Notes: generated by a model from the sequence alone, not told the origin. DNA of 64,000 bases from Oceanicola sp. D3 (GCF_006351965.1 NZ_CP040932.1:868001-932000); one strand, 5' to 3'. Counted from the stretch's first letter, positions 7,659 through 16,961 are shown. Program-made: numbers and translations.

Positions 7659-8393
7659 CTACCGCGCGAGCCAGCCGCCGTCGACGTTGATGACCGCGCC
7701 GTGCAGGTAGTTTGACGCGGGCGCGGCGAGGAAGACGGCGGTATCGGCAATGTCCTCGGGCTGGCCCCAGCGGCCTGCGGGGATGCGCTCGAGGATGGCG
7801 GCGTTGCGGGCGGGATCGGCCCGGAGGGCCTCGGTGTTGGCGGTTTCGATATAGCCCGGCGCGATGGCGTTGACGTTGACGCCCTGCGCCGCCCATTCGT
7901 TGGCCATGAGCTTGGTCAGCCCGGCGACGCCGTGCTTGGAGGCGGTGTAGGAGGGTACGCGGATGCCGCCCTGAAAGCTCAGCAGCGAGGCGATGTTGAT
8001 GATCTTGGCGGGCCGTTCCTCGGCGAGTGCGGCCTTGGCGAAGGACTGGCAGGTGAAGAAGAGCGCCTTCAGGTTCACGTCCATCACCGCGTCCCAATCC
8101 TCCTCGGTGAAGTCAGTTGCATCGGCGCGGCGGATGATGCCGGCGTTGTTGACCAGAATATCATAGCCCGTCCCGGTGAAGACATCACGGGCGGCCATCG
8201 GGTCGGCGAAATCGAGCCGCATCTCATCGGCGCTGCCGCCGATCATCGCGAGGGTTTCATCGCAGCCGCGCCGTCCGGCGCAGGTGACATGGGCCCCGGC
8301 GCGGGCGAGGCCAACGGCGATGGCCTGCCCGATTCCGGCATTTGCGCCTGTGACGAGCGCCTTGCGGCCTTCGAGTGAAAATCTGTCGTTCAT
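7659..8393 (-). CDS. SDR oxidoreductase, KduD-like
   Basis: This 244-residue short-chain dehydrogenase has the NAD(P)-binding TGANAGIG (15-22), NNAG (82-85) and active-site Ser136, Tyr149 and Lys153. Overall wording (IINIASLLSFQGGIRVPSYTASKHG, then APGYIETANT and GRWGQPEDIA) is typical of 2-deoxy-D-gluconate/3-keto sugar-acid dehydrogenases such as KduD. The ATG at 8393 is favoured over the adjacent one at 8396 because GGAGG is 5 bases upstream. It is the first gene of the minus-strand set, divergent from the lactonase-type gene at 8497. It probably oxidises a sugar-acid intermediate of the module. Confidence 0.88.
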   Translation of the reverse strand: MNDRFSLEGRKALVTGANAGIGQAIAVGLARAGAHVTCAGRRGCDETLAMIGGSADEMRLDFADPMAARDVFTGTGYDILVNNAGIIRRADATDFTEEDWDAVMDVNLKALFFTCQSFAKAALAEERPAKIINIASLLSFQGGIRVPSYTASKHGVAGLTKLMANEWAAQGVNVNAIAPGYIETANTEALRADPARNAAILERIPAGRWGQPEDIADTAVFLAAPASNYLHGAVINVDGGWLAR

Positions 8394-8496
8394 CATATCC
8401 TCCGTCCGGGCGCACCATGGCCATGCGCCGTGTGAATGGCAACGCCGGTTGACAGTGCCGCGCAGGCCGGAAAACGTGGCGCCGAGGAGGAGCGCC

Positions 8497-9324
8497 ATGA
8501 TCATCGACGCGCATCAGCATTTCTGGCAGGTCGAGCGGGGCGACTACGGTTGGCTTGACGAGAGCGTGGCCGCGATTGCGAAGGATTACGGCCCCGAGCA
8601 TCTGGCCCCCATGGCGGGCGCCTGTGGGGTGGGCGGCACGGTGCTGGTGCAGGCCGCGCCGACGGTTGAAGAAACCGAATATTTGCTGGCCTTGGCGGAT
8701 GACACCCCGTTGGTGCAGGGCGTTGTTGGCTGGGTTGACCTTGAAGGCGATGTGCCCGGCCAGCTTGCCCGCATCTCTCACCCGGCGCTGAAGAGCCTGC
8801 GCCCGATGTTGCAAGATATCGAAGATACCGACTGGCTTCTGCGCCCGGCCGTGATCGAAGGGCTGCGCTATGTTGCGCGGGCTGGGCTGCGGTTTGATGC
8901 GCTGGTCACGCCGCGCCACCTGCCGATGCTGGAGCGGTTCGTGGCAGACCTGCCAGAGCTTCCGGTGGTGATCGACCATTGCGCCAAGCCGGTGTTCTCG
9001 GGCAGCGATCCGGGGGCGGAGTGGCGCGCGGGAATGGACCGGCTGGCCGCGCATGGCCACGTGTTTTGCAAACTCTCCGGGCTGGCCAATGAGTATGGGC
9101 CGGGATGGAGCGCGGAGGGCTTGCGAGAGGTGGCAGGCCATGTGTTGAAGGCCTTTGGCCCGGAGCGGGTGATGTGGGGCAGCGACTGGCCGGTGCTGGA
9201 ACTGGTGGGCGATTATAAGCGCTGGTTCGAGGCGGCACAGATGCTGACGCGCGGGCTTTCGGCCCAAGAGCGGGCAGCGGTGTTTGGCGGCACGGCGCGG
9301 CGGTTTTACGGCTTGGAAGACTAG
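8497..9324 (+). CDS. Amidohydrolase, L-fucono/L-rhamnono-lactonase type
   Basis: The 275-residue product is an amidohydrolase-2 family enzyme, beginning MIIDAHQHFW with the metal-binding HxH and ending with GSDWPVLELVGDYKRW, the metal-site aspartate region. Members beside sugar dehydrogenases and mutarotases hydrolyse L-fuconolactone or L-rhamnono-gamma-lactone. A GAGGAGG ribosome binding site lies about 6 bases before the ATG at 8497; the upstream extension of the frame is antisense to the SDR and not coding. It forms a run with the mutarotase 11 bases downstream. Lactonase activity is inferred from family and context. Confidence 0.85.
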   Translation: MIIDAHQHFWQVERGDYGWLDESVAAIAKDYGPEHLAPMAGACGVGGTVLVQAAPTVEETEYLLALADDTPLVQGVVGWVDLEGDVPGQLARISHPALKSLRPMLQDIEDTDWLLRPAVIEGLRYVARAGLRFDALVTPRHLPMLERFVADLPELPVVIDHCAKPVFSGSDPGAEWRAGMDRLAAHGHVFCKLSGLANEYGPGWSAEGLREVAGHVLKAFGPERVMWGSDWPVLELVGDYKRWFEAAQMLTRGLSAQERAAVFGGTARRFYGLED

Positions 9325-9335
9325 GGAGAGCAGGG

Positions 9336-9665
9336 ATGCAAAAAATGGGTTTTGTCATCGGGATTGCGCCTGAAAATATCCCTGAATACAAACGCTTGCA
9401 TGCCGAGATCTGGCCGCAGGTGGCCGAGCGGATCAAGGCCTCCAACATCACCAACTATTCGATCTTCCTGCGCGAGCCGGAAAACCTGATGTTTGGATAT
9501 TGGGAATATGTCGGCAGCGATTTCGAGGCCGATATGGAGGCTATCGCTGCCGATCCGGTGACGCGGGAGTGGTGGGCCGTGTGCGGGCCGATGCAGCGCC
9601 CGCTGGAGAGCCGCGCCGAGGGCGAGTGGTGGGCCGGGATGGAGCAGGTGTTTCACCTGCCCTGA
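9336..9665 (+). CDS. rhaM: L-rhamnose mutarotase family protein
   Basis: RhaM-type enzymes interconvert alpha and beta anomers of L-rhamnose, and relatives act on L-fucose. The 109-residue protein has the family length and keeps the E. coli active-site pattern: Tyr18, His22 within EYKRLHAEIWP, and the Trp79-Trp80 pair. It ends EQVFHLP, close to the EVFYLP end of RhaM. It follows the lactonase gene, supporting a deoxy-sugar pathway. The substrate could be L-fucose or another 6-deoxy sugar. Confidence 0.88.
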   Translation: MQKMGFVIGIAPENIPEYKRLHAEIWPQVAERIKASNITNYSIFLREPENLMFGYWEYVGSDFEADMEAIAADPVTREWWAVCGPMQRPLESRAEGEWWAGMEQVFHLP

Positions 9666-9680
9666 GCCGGCCCCGCGCGC

Positions 9681-10643
9681 TCATCCCGGGTTATACTCGC
9701 GGTTGGCCTCCGGGTCTTCGGTGGAATAGCCGAGGCCTGCCAGCTCTTCCCAAACCGCCTCGGGCACATCCCATTCGGCCCAACCGACGGTTTGCGCCAC
9801 CCGCTCGGGGCTGGACACGCCGATAACGGTGGAGGTGATGCGCGGGTCGCGCAGCGAGAATTGGAGCGCCACCGCCCCGACCGGCACCTGATGGCGGGCG
9901 CAGACCTCTTCAATCGCGCGGACGGGGGCGAGCGCCTCGTCATCGGCCTTCTGGTAGGTGATTTGCGGCATCACGGTGGAGCCCTTTGCCAGCACCCCGC
10001 CGGCGTAGGGCGCGGCGTTGAGCACCGTCATGCCCGCCTCATGCGCCCAGCTGAACATCTCGTCGGCGGCGCGGTTGAGCAGGGTGTAGCGGTTGTGGTT
10101 GAGGATCACGTCGAAGGGGCGCTCCTTGACCAGCGGGAACATCATATCGAGCCGGCCCATCGCGAGACCGACCTTGTCGGCGATGCCCTCCTCCTTCAGC
10201 TTGAAGAGTTCGTCGAGCGCGCCGCCGGGGCCGCGGATTTCTTCGAGGTCGCGGGCGTGCTCGGGGTCGTGCAGGTGCAGCAGGTCGACCCGGTCGACGC
10301 CCATCGCTGTCAGGCTCTCTTCAACCGACTGACGAACGCGGGCGGCGTCGAAGCGGCCTGTCTCCATGTCACGGTCGAGCTTGGTGGCGAGCACGAAGCC
10401 CTCGGGCAGGCCGCCGCGTTCGGCGATGGCCGCGCCGATCCGCTCTTCGGAGCGCCCGAAGCCGTAGTTGCGCGAGCTGTCGAGGAAGTTGCAGGGCCCG
10501 TCGAAGATGGCACGGAACGTGGCCCGCGCCCTCTCTTCGCTGACCTCGTAGCCATAGGTGCCGGGCATGTCGCCCAGGGCCGAGGTGCCAAAGCAGATCG
10601 AGCTTACCTTGGGGCCATCTTTACCGAGTGTTGCGTGCTGCAT
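9681..10643 (-). CDS. Aldo/keto reductase, aldose 1-dehydrogenase type
   Basis: This 320-residue aldo/keto reductase carries the catalytic set Asp55, Tyr60 (in FLDSSRNYGFGRSE), Lys88 and His123/His125 (LLHLHDPE). The wording resembles D-threo-aldose 1-dehydrogenase/L-fucose dehydrogenase, which oxidises L-fucose to the lactone. That product would feed the lactonase at 8497 and the SDR at 7659, giving a non-phosphorylating route. It converges on the mutarotase gene with 15 bases between stops and diverges from the sugar ABC operon. TCCTCC on the plus strand gives a strong GGAGGA ribosome binding site upstream of the start. Confidence 0.85.
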   Translation of the reverse strand: MQHATLGKDGPKVSSICFGTSALGDMPGTYGYEVSEERARATFRAIFDGPCNFLDSSRNYGFGRSEERIGAAIAERGGLPEGFVLATKLDRDMETGRFDAARVRQSVEESLTAMGVDRVDLLHLHDPEHARDLEEIRGPGGALDELFKLKEEGIADKVGLAMGRLDMMFPLVKERPFDVILNHNRYTLLNRAADEMFSWAHEAGMTVLNAAPYAGGVLAKGSTVMPQITYQKADDEALAPVRAIEEVCARHQVPVGAVALQFSLRDPRITSTVIGVSSPERVAQTVGWAEWDVPEAVWEELAGLGYSTEDPEANREYNPG

Positions 10644-10848
10644 CGCGTCCTCCTTTGCGTTGCCGCCAACCTAGACGAGCGTCGCTCCGGCTGACAGGGG
10701 CAGACAACCCATTGTTGAGAAGAAATGAAAATTTCCCTTCCCACGCGCGGGTTGTCAGGTATCAATGTGGAGGCAAGCAGCCCTGCGGGACCGGCTCTTG
10801 AGGAGGAGGCCGCCCGCGCCACGAGGCTGGTGCAACGGGAGGATCGCA
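10644..10848. promoter_or_regulatory. Divergent promoter region, sugar reductase / sugar ABC importer
   Basis: The 205-base gap separates the divergent reductase and ABC operons and must contain promoters for both. An AT-richer core near 10710-10740 holds the inverted repeat GAAAT-GAAA-ATTTC. No clear -35/-10 pair can be assigned, and no regulator gene lies nearby. Confidence 0.4.
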
Positions 10849-12369
10849 ATGGTTGGGACGGCGCAAGCGCCTATCGTGGAACTGTCTGGAATTGGCAAAT
10901 CCTTCCCCGGTGTGCGCGCCCTGCACGAGGCCCGGCTTGATCTGCGACCCGGCGAGGTTGTGGCCCTGATGGGGGAGAACGGCGCCGGAAAATCCACGCT
11001 CATGAAAATACTGACTGGCGTCTACCAGCCCGACGAGGGCGAGATTCGGGTGGATGGCCAGCGGGTGACTGTGCCCGGGCCGACGGCGGCGCAGGATCTG
11101 GGGATCAGCATCATCCATCAGGAGCTGTTCCTGATGAACCATCTGACGGCGGCGCAGAACATCTACATCGGGCGCGAGCCGCGCAAGGGCTTTGGGCTGT
11201 TCGTGGATGAGGCGAAGATGAAGGCCGATGCGGCCGAGATCTTTGCCCGGATGAAAGTGGACATCGACCCGGGCCAGGAGGTGGGCGAGCTTACCGTGGC
11301 CCGCCAGCAGCTGGTTGAGATTGCCAAGGCGCTCAGCTTCAACGCGCGGGTGCTGGTGATGGATGAGCCGACATCGGCGCTAAACGAGCGTGAGGTGGAG
11401 CACCTTTTTGCCATTGTGGATGACCTGAAGGCGCAGGGTGTGGGGATTGTTTATATCACCCACAAGATGAAGGAGGTGACCCGTATCGCCGACCGAATCC
11501 TCGTGATGCGCGATGGCGAGTATATCGACACGCTGCCTGCTGAGGGCACCTCGATTGATCAGGTGATCCAGCTCATGGTGGGCCGTGAATTGGCCAACCA
11601 GCACCGCGCCGGGGGCGAGCCGCAGGCCGATGAGGTGCTGCGCGTGGAGGGGCTGAACCACGGGCGGATGGTGCAGGATGTGAGTTTTGCGCTGAAGAAG
11701 GGCGAGATCCTCGGGTTTGCGGGGCTTATGGGGGCCGGGCGCACGGAGGTGGCCCGCGCGATCTTTGGGGCGGACCCGATCGACAGCGGCACCATCAACG
11801 TGCACGGCGCGCCGCGGCAGATCAACAGCCCCAAGGACGCAGTGCAAAACGGCATCGCCTATCTCTCTGAAGACCGAAAGCAGTTTGGCCTCGTCACCGG
11901 CATGAGCGTGCGGGACAACATCACCATGGCCTCGTGGAAACGCTTCGTGAAGGGCCGGGTCTTCATGCGTGACGGGGCGCTGAGGCAGGTGGCGCGGGAC
12001 TATGTGGCGAAGCTGAAGGTGAAGACGCCCACGGTGGATCAGGAAACCCGCCTGCTTTCGGGCGGGAACCAGCAAAAGGTGGTGATCGCCAAGTGGCTGC
12101 TGCGCGATTGCGACATTCTGATTTTCGACGAACCGACCCGGGGCATCGACGTGGGGGCCAAGGCCGAGATCTACACGCTGCTGGAAGAGTTGGCTGCGCA
12201 GGGCAAGGCGGTGATCGTCATCTCCTCGGAGCTGGAGGAGGTGCTGCGGCTTTCCCAACGCATACTGGTGATGAGCGAGGGCCGGATCACCGGTGAGCTC
12301 GATGGCCGCACGGCCACGCAGGAAGACATCATGACCTTGGCGACCGCTCGCCACGAAGACGCCGCCTGA
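10849..12369 (+). CDS. Sugar ABC importer, duplicated ATPase (RbsA/MglA type)
   Basis: The 506-residue protein has two fused ABC domains. The first has a full Walker A GENGAGKS (42-49); the second has the degenerate GLMGAGRTE loop characteristic of RbsA/XylG/MglA carbohydrate ATPases, followed by a normal SGGNQQK signature and a DEPTRGID Walker B region. The start at 10849 follows a GGGAGG ribosome binding site and begins where homology starts; the longer frame from 10765 is not conserved in type. It powers import with the permease and binding protein downstream. Confidence 0.95.
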   Translation: MVGTAQAPIVELSGIGKSFPGVRALHEARLDLRPGEVVALMGENGAGKSTLMKILTGVYQPDEGEIRVDGQRVTVPGPTAAQDLGISIIHQELFLMNHLTAAQNIYIGREPRKGFGLFVDEAKMKADAAEIFARMKVDIDPGQEVGELTVARQQLVEIAKALSFNARVLVMDEPTSALNEREVEHLFAIVDDLKAQGVGIVYITHKMKEVTRIADRILVMRDGEYIDTLPAEGTSIDQVIQLMVGRELANQHRAGGEPQADEVLRVEGLNHGRMVQDVSFALKKGEILGFAGLMGAGRTEVARAIFGADPIDSGTINVHGAPRQINSPKDAVQNGIAYLSEDRKQFGLVTGMSVRDNITMASWKRFVKGRVFMRDGALRQVARDYVAKLKVKTPTVDQETRLLSGGNQQKVVIAKWLLRDCDILIFDEPTRGIDVGAKAEIYTLLEELAAQGKAVIVISSELEEVLRLSQRILVMSEGRITGELDGRTATQEDIMTLATARHEDAA

Positions 12370-12385
12370 AAGGGGACACAGCAGA

Positions 12386-13390
12386 ATGACAGACGCGATA
12401 GCCACGCCCGCCGACGACCCCAAACAGGGCTTCATCACCGTGGGCACCCTGCAAAAGGCGGTGGCCTTTGTGGTGCTGATCCTGCTGCTCGGCTTCTTCT
12501 CGATCTTCGCGCCGAACTTTGCGCAGTGGTCGAACATGGTGAACATCATGCAGGCCACGGCGGTGAACGGCGTGCTGGGCGTGGCGGTGACCTTTGTGAT
12601 CATCACCGGCGGGATCGACCTTTCGGTGGGCACGATGATGACGCTGACGGCGGTTGTTGCCGGGCTGATCCTGACCAACCTCGGGATGCCGCTGCCGCTG
12701 GGCATTGCCGGGGCCATCCTGTTTGGCGGGTTCATGGGCTCGATCTCGGGGGTCTGCGTGGCGAAGCTGAAGATCCCGCCGTTCATCGCCACGCTGGGGA
12801 TGATGCAGATTGCGCGGGGGCTGGCGCTGGTGTTTTCGGGGGCCAAGCCGATCTATTTCAACGATACGCCGAGCTATTATTATCTGTCGTCGGAAAGCTC
12901 GATCACCCTGTTGATACCGGGGCTGGAGATTCCCAACGGCGTTTTCATCATGTTCGGCGTTGCCATCATCTCGTCGATCGTGCTGACCCGCTCGATCCTC
13001 GGCCGCTACATTTTTTCGCTTGGGTCCAACGAGGAGGCGGCGCGGCTTTCGGGCGTGAACGTCGACCTCTGGAAGATCGTGACCTACGGCGTCAGCGGGA
13101 TGATCTGCGGCGTTGCCGGCCTGCTGATTTCGTCGCGCCTCAACTCGGCGCAGCCAGCGCTGGGCCTTGGCTACGAACTCGACGCAATCGCCGCCGCCGT
13201 GATTGGGGGCACTTCGCTTTCAGGCGGGCGGGGCACGGTGCTGGGCACCATCATCGGGGCCTTCATCATGTCTGTGCTGACCAATGGCCTGAGGGTCATG
13301 GGGGTGCAGGAAGAATGGAAGATCGTGATCACCGGCGTCATCATCATTGCCGCCGTCTATGTCGATATCATGCTCCGAAAGAAGAGCTGA
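12386..13390 (+). CDS. Sugar ABC importer, permease (RbsC type)
   Basis: The 334-residue protein is a hydrophobic inner-membrane permease with about 8-10 helices and the family hallmarks GGIDLSVGT (about 74-82) and AAVIGGTSLSGGRGT near the C-terminus. It forms the membrane channel of the ribose-type importer with the ATPase 16 bases upstream. The sequence type (ribose, xylose, rhamnose, fucose groups) does not fix the substrate. Confidence 0.95.
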   Translation: MTDAIATPADDPKQGFITVGTLQKAVAFVVLILLLGFFSIFAPNFAQWSNMVNIMQATAVNGVLGVAVTFVIITGGIDLSVGTMMTLTAVVAGLILTNLGMPLPLGIAGAILFGGFMGSISGVCVAKLKIPPFIATLGMMQIARGLALVFSGAKPIYFNDTPSYYYLSSESSITLLIPGLEIPNGVFIMFGVAIISSIVLTRSILGRYIFSLGSNEEAARLSGVNVDLWKIVTYGVSGMICGVAGLLISSRLNSAQPALGLGYELDAIAAAVIGGTSLSGGRGTVLGTIIGAFIMSVLTNGLRVMGVQEEWKIVITGVIIIAAVYVDIMLRKKS

Positions 13391-13456
13391 TCCCGGGAGG
13401 AGTGTTGGGGCGTCCGGGCGTCCGCATCTAAAACGGTTATCTGGGAGGAAACCACC

Positions 13457-14380
13457 ATGAAGAAACTTATCGCAGCCCTTGGCGCGGCCACCATGCTGGC
13501 CGGCCCCGCCATGGCGCAGGACACCTACTTTCCGATCGTCGCCAAGGGCTTCAGCCACCAGTTTTGGCAGGCGGTGAAGCTGGGCGCCGAAACGGCGGCC
13601 GAGCGCAACGGGGTGACGATTACCTTTGAGGGGCCGAATACCGAGGCCGAGATCGACAAGCAGACCGATATCCTGAACGCCGCCATCGCCAAGAAGCCGC
13701 AGGGCCTTGGCTTTGCCGCGCTCGACAGCCAGGCCCAGGTGCCGGCGCTGCGCAAGGCGGCTGAGGCGGGCATTCCGATTGTGGCCTTCGACTCGGGCGT
13801 GGAATCTGACCTGCCGCTCACCACCTGCACCACCGACAACATGGCTGCCGCCGCCGCTGGTGCCGATGGCTTGGCAAAGGCGATTGGCGAGGAAGGCAAG
13901 ATCGCCGCCGTGATCCACGACCAGACCTCGGCCACTGGCATTGGCCGCCGTGACGGCTTTCTCAACCGGATGGAAGAGGCCTACCCGAACATCGAGATCG
14001 TGAGCGTGCAATATGCCAACGACGCGCTGAAGGGCACCGAGACGGCCAAGGCGCTGATGCAGGCAAACCCGGACCTGAAGGGGATCTTTGCCTCCAACGA
14101 AGGCGCGGCCATCGGGCTTGCGGTGGCGATCAAGGAGACCGGCTCCGATATCGTGGGCGTTGGCTTTGACTCCGGCAAGAGCCAGAAGGACGCGATCCTG
14201 GACGGTACATTGCTGGGCTCGATCACCCAGAACCCGGTGGGCATTGGCGAATGCGTTGTGGATTCGCTGGCCAAGGCGCTGAAGGGCGAAGAGCTGCCCG
14301 AGGTGATCGACACCGGCTTTTACTGGTACGACAAGGACAACATGGACGACCCGAAAGTGGCCGCCGTGCTTTACGACTGA
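13457..14380 (+). CDS. Sugar ABC importer, periplasmic binding protein
   Basis: The 307-residue protein has a cleavable signal peptide (MKKLIAALGAATMLAGPAMA, cleavage near residue 21) and a type I periplasmic sugar-binding fold with an IPIVAFDSGVESD strand-loop region typical of ribose/galactose-binding proteins. A GGGAGGAAA ribosome binding site precedes the ATG; the 66-base gap from the permease gene lets binding protein be made in excess. It delivers the sugar to the permease. A strong terminator follows at 14401. Confidence 0.93.
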   Translation: MKKLIAALGAATMLAGPAMAQDTYFPIVAKGFSHQFWQAVKLGAETAAERNGVTITFEGPNTEAEIDKQTDILNAAIAKKPQGLGFAALDSQAQVPALRKAAEAGIPIVAFDSGVESDLPLTTCTTDNMAAAAAGADGLAKAIGEEGKIAAVIHDQTSATGIGRRDGFLNRMEEAYPNIEIVSVQYANDALKGTETAKALMQANPDLKGIFASNEGAAIGLAVAIKETGSDIVGVGFDSGKSQKDAILDGTLLGSITQNPVGIGECVVDSLAKALKGEELPEVIDTGFYWYDKDNMDDPKVAAVLYD

Positions 14381-14400
14381 TCCGGCTTTGCCGTGAAATC

Positions 14401-14439
14401 GGCCCTCTCCCGTTTGGTTCGGGGGAGGGCCTTTTCTTT
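14401..14439 (+). terminator. Rho-independent terminator of the sugar ABC operon
   Basis: An 11-bp stem (GGCCCTCTCCC with GGGGGAGGGCC, one G-U pair) closes a 9-base loop and is followed by TTTTCTTT. It lies 20 bases after the binding-protein stop and before the convergent SDR gene. Confidence 0.85.
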
Positions 14440-14462
14440 GCGTCGGGGCCGCCGGCCGAGCC

Positions 14463-15191
14463 TTAGCCGCGCTGGAATATCCGCTGGAACAGCCCGAGCG
14501 GCAGGTAGCGCCCGGCGGTGAAGAGCCATGCGAAGGGGGCGGGGAAGCTGGTGGAAAAGCGGCCCGAGCGAAGGGCCTCCATCACCTTTTCGGCGGCCTC
14601 TTCGGGCTGCATCAGCTGCGGCATCTTGAAGTCGTTCTTGCGGGTGAGCCTTGTGTCGATGAAGCCGGGGTTCACCCGTTGCACCGTCACCCCGGTGCCA
14701 TGCAGATCGGCGCGCAGGTTTTCGGCGATATGCATCAGCCCGGCCTTGCTCGCGCCATAGCCGATGGCACCCGGCAGGCCCCGGAAGCCGGAGAGCGAGC
14801 CGACCAGCACGATCCGCCCGGCATCGCGCGCCACGAGGCCCGGCAGGGCGGCACCAAGCACCCGGAGCGCGCCGAGGAAGTTGGTTTCGGCCATGGTCAG
14901 CACTGCATCGCTTTTCCATTCGGTGGCCTTCATCGGCTCGTAAGCGCCCACGCAATAGAGCAGCCCGTCGACTGCGCCGGCCTTTGCGGTGGCGGCCTCG
15001 ACCGAGGCACTGTCGGTGACATCCATCGGGACCACCTGCGCGCCGCCGATGGCCTCGGCCAACGCGTTCAGCCTGTCTTCGCTGCGGGCCGACAGCACCA
15101 GTGATGCGCCTTCGGCGGCGAGCTTCTCGGCGACGGCGCGGCCAAGGCCTTCGCTGGCGCCGATGATCCACCATTTGGATGTCTTATCCAT
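14463..15191 (-). CDS. SDR oxidoreductase in the sigma-E lipid operon
   Basis: The 242-residue short-chain dehydrogenase has GASEGLG (11-17) and catalytic Tyr145/Lys149 in YGASKAG. The ATG at 15191 follows GGAGG by 6 bases and overlaps the end of the DUF3833 gene by 8 bases; a TTG at 15197 is a less likely start. It is the last gene of the five-gene operon led by the flavoprotein at 18993. The DUF3833-SDR pair recurs beside CFA-type methylase operons in alphaproteobacteria. The substrate is unknown; a lipid-derived carbonyl or alcohol is plausible. Confidence 0.85.
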   Translation of the reverse strand: MDKTSKWWIIGASEGLGRAVAEKLAAEGASLVLSARSEDRLNALAEAIGGAQVVPMDVTDSASVEAATAKAGAVDGLLYCVGAYEPMKATEWKSDAVLTMAETNFLGALRVLGAALPGLVARDAGRIVLVGSLSGFRGLPGAIGYGASKAGLMHIAENLRADLHGTGVTVQRVNPGFIDTRLTRKNDFKMPQLMQPEEAAEKVMEALRSGRFSTSFPAPFAWLFTAGRYLPLGLFQRIFQRG

Positions 15192-15756
15192 GCGCAACCT
15201 CCGGCGAGGCCTCGGGCCGCATGGTGGCTACGAGTTCGGCCAGCGTGACGCCGAAGCGGCGCATCTGCGAGCGGTTCATCACCGCTCCGCCGGGCATCAG
15301 GTAGAGCCAGTCTGTGACGTCCAACTCGTGCCCGCCTGCCTCGTCTGGCAGCCGCAGCCGATAGCACAGCCGCAGTGTGGCACCGCTGACCTCGCCCCGG
15401 CCGATCCCGACGATGTCGGGCGCTGTTGCGGTCAAAGAGCCGTCGTTGTGCAACACCAGCTCCCAGCGGCGATTTTGAGTGCGCCCGCTGTCATAGGTGA
15501 ACTCTTCCACCAGCGCGCCGCGCGTGCCTTGCCAGCTGCCCTCCATGCGTGCCTCGAAGCGCGAGGCGACCTTGCCGGTGGGGCCATAGATCACCCCTTC
15601 GGACACCATCGGGCCGGACAGCACGTGGCGCGGATCAAAGGGGGGGCCGGTTTCGGCATAGGCCTCGGGGCGTTGCGCCACGAAGCTCAGTGCCTGTGCG
15701 CGGTAGGCCACGAGGGCGATGCAGAGCGCCAGAAAGAGGGAGAGGGCGATCAGCAT
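15184..15756 (-). CDS. DUF3833 family protein
   Basis: The 190-residue protein begins with one hydrophobic helix (MLIALSLFLALCIALVAY), then a soluble domain with GxSRFEARMEGSW-like and LTEFTYDSG-like stretches and a WLYLMPGGAVMNRSQMRRFGV segment typical of DUF3833. It is probably membrane-anchored or exported. The start is uncertain: ATG at 15756, or a GTG at 15765 that overlaps the methylase stop as GTGA. It sits between the CFA-type methylase and the SDR. Function is not established; the operon suggests a role in modifying unsaturated phospholipid chains. Confidence 0.75.
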   Translation of the reverse strand: MLIALSLFLALCIALVAYRAQALSFVAQRPEAYAETGPPFDPRHVLSGPMVSEGVIYGPTGKVASRFEARMEGSWQGTRGALVEEFTYDSGRTQNRRWELVLHNDGSLTATAPDIVGIGRGEVSGATLRLCYRLRLPDEAGGHELDVTDWLYLMPGGAVMNRSQMRRFGVTLAELVATMRPEASPEVAHG

Positions 15757-15761
15757 GTCTG

Positions 15762-16961
15762 TCACCCGTGCCCGAGCTCGACCTGCACCACATCGGCGCG
15801 GCCCGTGGCGAAGGCGGCAGCGCAGATGCCGAGGTAGTAGCGCCACGTGCGCAAGAACCTCTCATCCTGCCCCTGTGCCCGGATGCGCGGGGAGGCGGCG
15901 GTGAGCCGGGCTTCCCAGTCGCGGCAGGTGCGGGCGTAGTCTTGCCCGAAGGAAAAGTTTTCATGCACCTTAAGCCCTGCCTGTTGCGCCTGCTCGGCGA
16001 TCACCGCGTCGGACAGCAGCATGCCGCCGGGGAAGGTGTAATGCCGGATAAAGTCGGACCGGCGGCGATAGGCGTTGAAGTTTTCATCGGGCACGGTGAT
16101 TGCCTGAAGCATCGCTCGCCCGCCTTCGGCCAGCCGGGCCTTGAGGGTGGAGAAGTAGGTGGGCCAGTAACGCTCGCCCACGGCCTCGACCATCTCGATG
16201 GAGACGATCCCATCGTAGGTGCCCTGCACATCGCGGTAATCCTGCAGCCGGATCTCGGCCCGCCCGTCGAGGCGGGCGTCGGCATAGCCCTTCTGGCTGG
16301 GCGAGATGGTGATGCCGGTCACGTGGCGGCCTGCGTCGGCGGCGCGTTCGGCAAAACCGCCCCAGCCGCAGCCGACTTCGAGCAGGCGCTCGCCGGGCAC
16401 GCGGTTGAGGATGCGGTCATATTTGCGCATCTGCGCCTGCTCAAGGTCGTCGCCCGGGGCGTAGAGGCCGGAGGAGTAGCTCATCGAAGGGTCCAGCCAG
16501 AGCTGGTAGAACTCGTTGCCCACATCATAGTGGGCGCGGATGTTGCGGGAGGCGCCGCGGCGGGAGTTGGCCCGCAGCACCCGGTCGATCAGCCCCATCT
16601 TCAGCCGTTGCAGCGGGCGGGGGCGGGCTGTGTTGCCGAGGGCAGTGAGGTTGGTGAGCGCGATGCTGGAAACATCCTCAATGGAGGCGCTGTCCCACAT
16701 GCCGGCGACATAGGCCTCGCCAAAGCCGATATCGCCCCGTGCCGCGATTGCCGAAGCCACGCGCCAGTCGCGCAGGTGCAACTCGGCCTCCGGCCCATGG
16801 GTGCCAAAGCTGTGCCGGTGGCCCTCGGGGGTTATCAGCCGCAGGCGACCTTCGGTGATCTGCTCGCAGGCTGCCAGAAAGTCACGCCGCAGCCGACGGG
16901 TGACGGGCGATTGCGGCAGGCTGGCCGGGGCCTCGAGCGGAAAGGTGGCGGGGGCATTCAT
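15762..16961 (-). CDS. CFA-type phospholipid methylase (UfaM-like)
   Basis: This 399-residue SAM-dependent methyltransferase is homologous to cyclopropane-fatty-acyl-phospholipid synthases, with SAM motif EVGCGWGG (195-202) and an N-terminal lipid-binding extension. In E. coli Cfa the active-site segment reads YSCAYW; here it reads YSSGLY (162-167), so the cysteine is a serine. The neighbours and the nearby sigma-E/ChrR pair resemble the Rhodobacter genes linked to methylated and furan fatty acids, where the methylase adds a methyl group to a vaccenoyl chain. I therefore favour a methylase over a true cyclopropane synthase. The start overlaps the DUF1365 stop. Confidence 0.85.
   Translation of the reverse strand: MNAPATFPLEAPASLPQSPVTRRLRRDFLAACEQITEGRLRLITPEGHRHSFGTHGPEAELHLRDWRVASAIAARGDIGFGEAYVAGMWDSASIEDVSSIALTNLTALGNTARPRPLQRLKMGLIDRVLRANSRRGASRNIRAHYDVGNEFYQLWLDPSMSYSSGLYAPGDDLEQAQMRKYDRILNRVPGERLLEVGCGWGGFAERAADAGRHVTGITISPSQKGYADARLDGRAEIRLQDYRDVQGTYDGIVSIEMVEAVGERYWPTYFSTLKARLAEGGRAMLQAITVPDENFNAYRRRSDFIRHYTFPGGMLLSDAVIAEQAQQAGLKVHENFSFGQDYARTCRDWEARLTAASPRIRAQGQDERFLRTWRYYLGICAAAFATGRADVVQVELGHG

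Noticed and set aside
15762-16961. Plain cyclopropane fatty acid synthase
   Set aside because: The active-site Cys is replaced and the gene context is that of the methylated or furan fatty acid operon.
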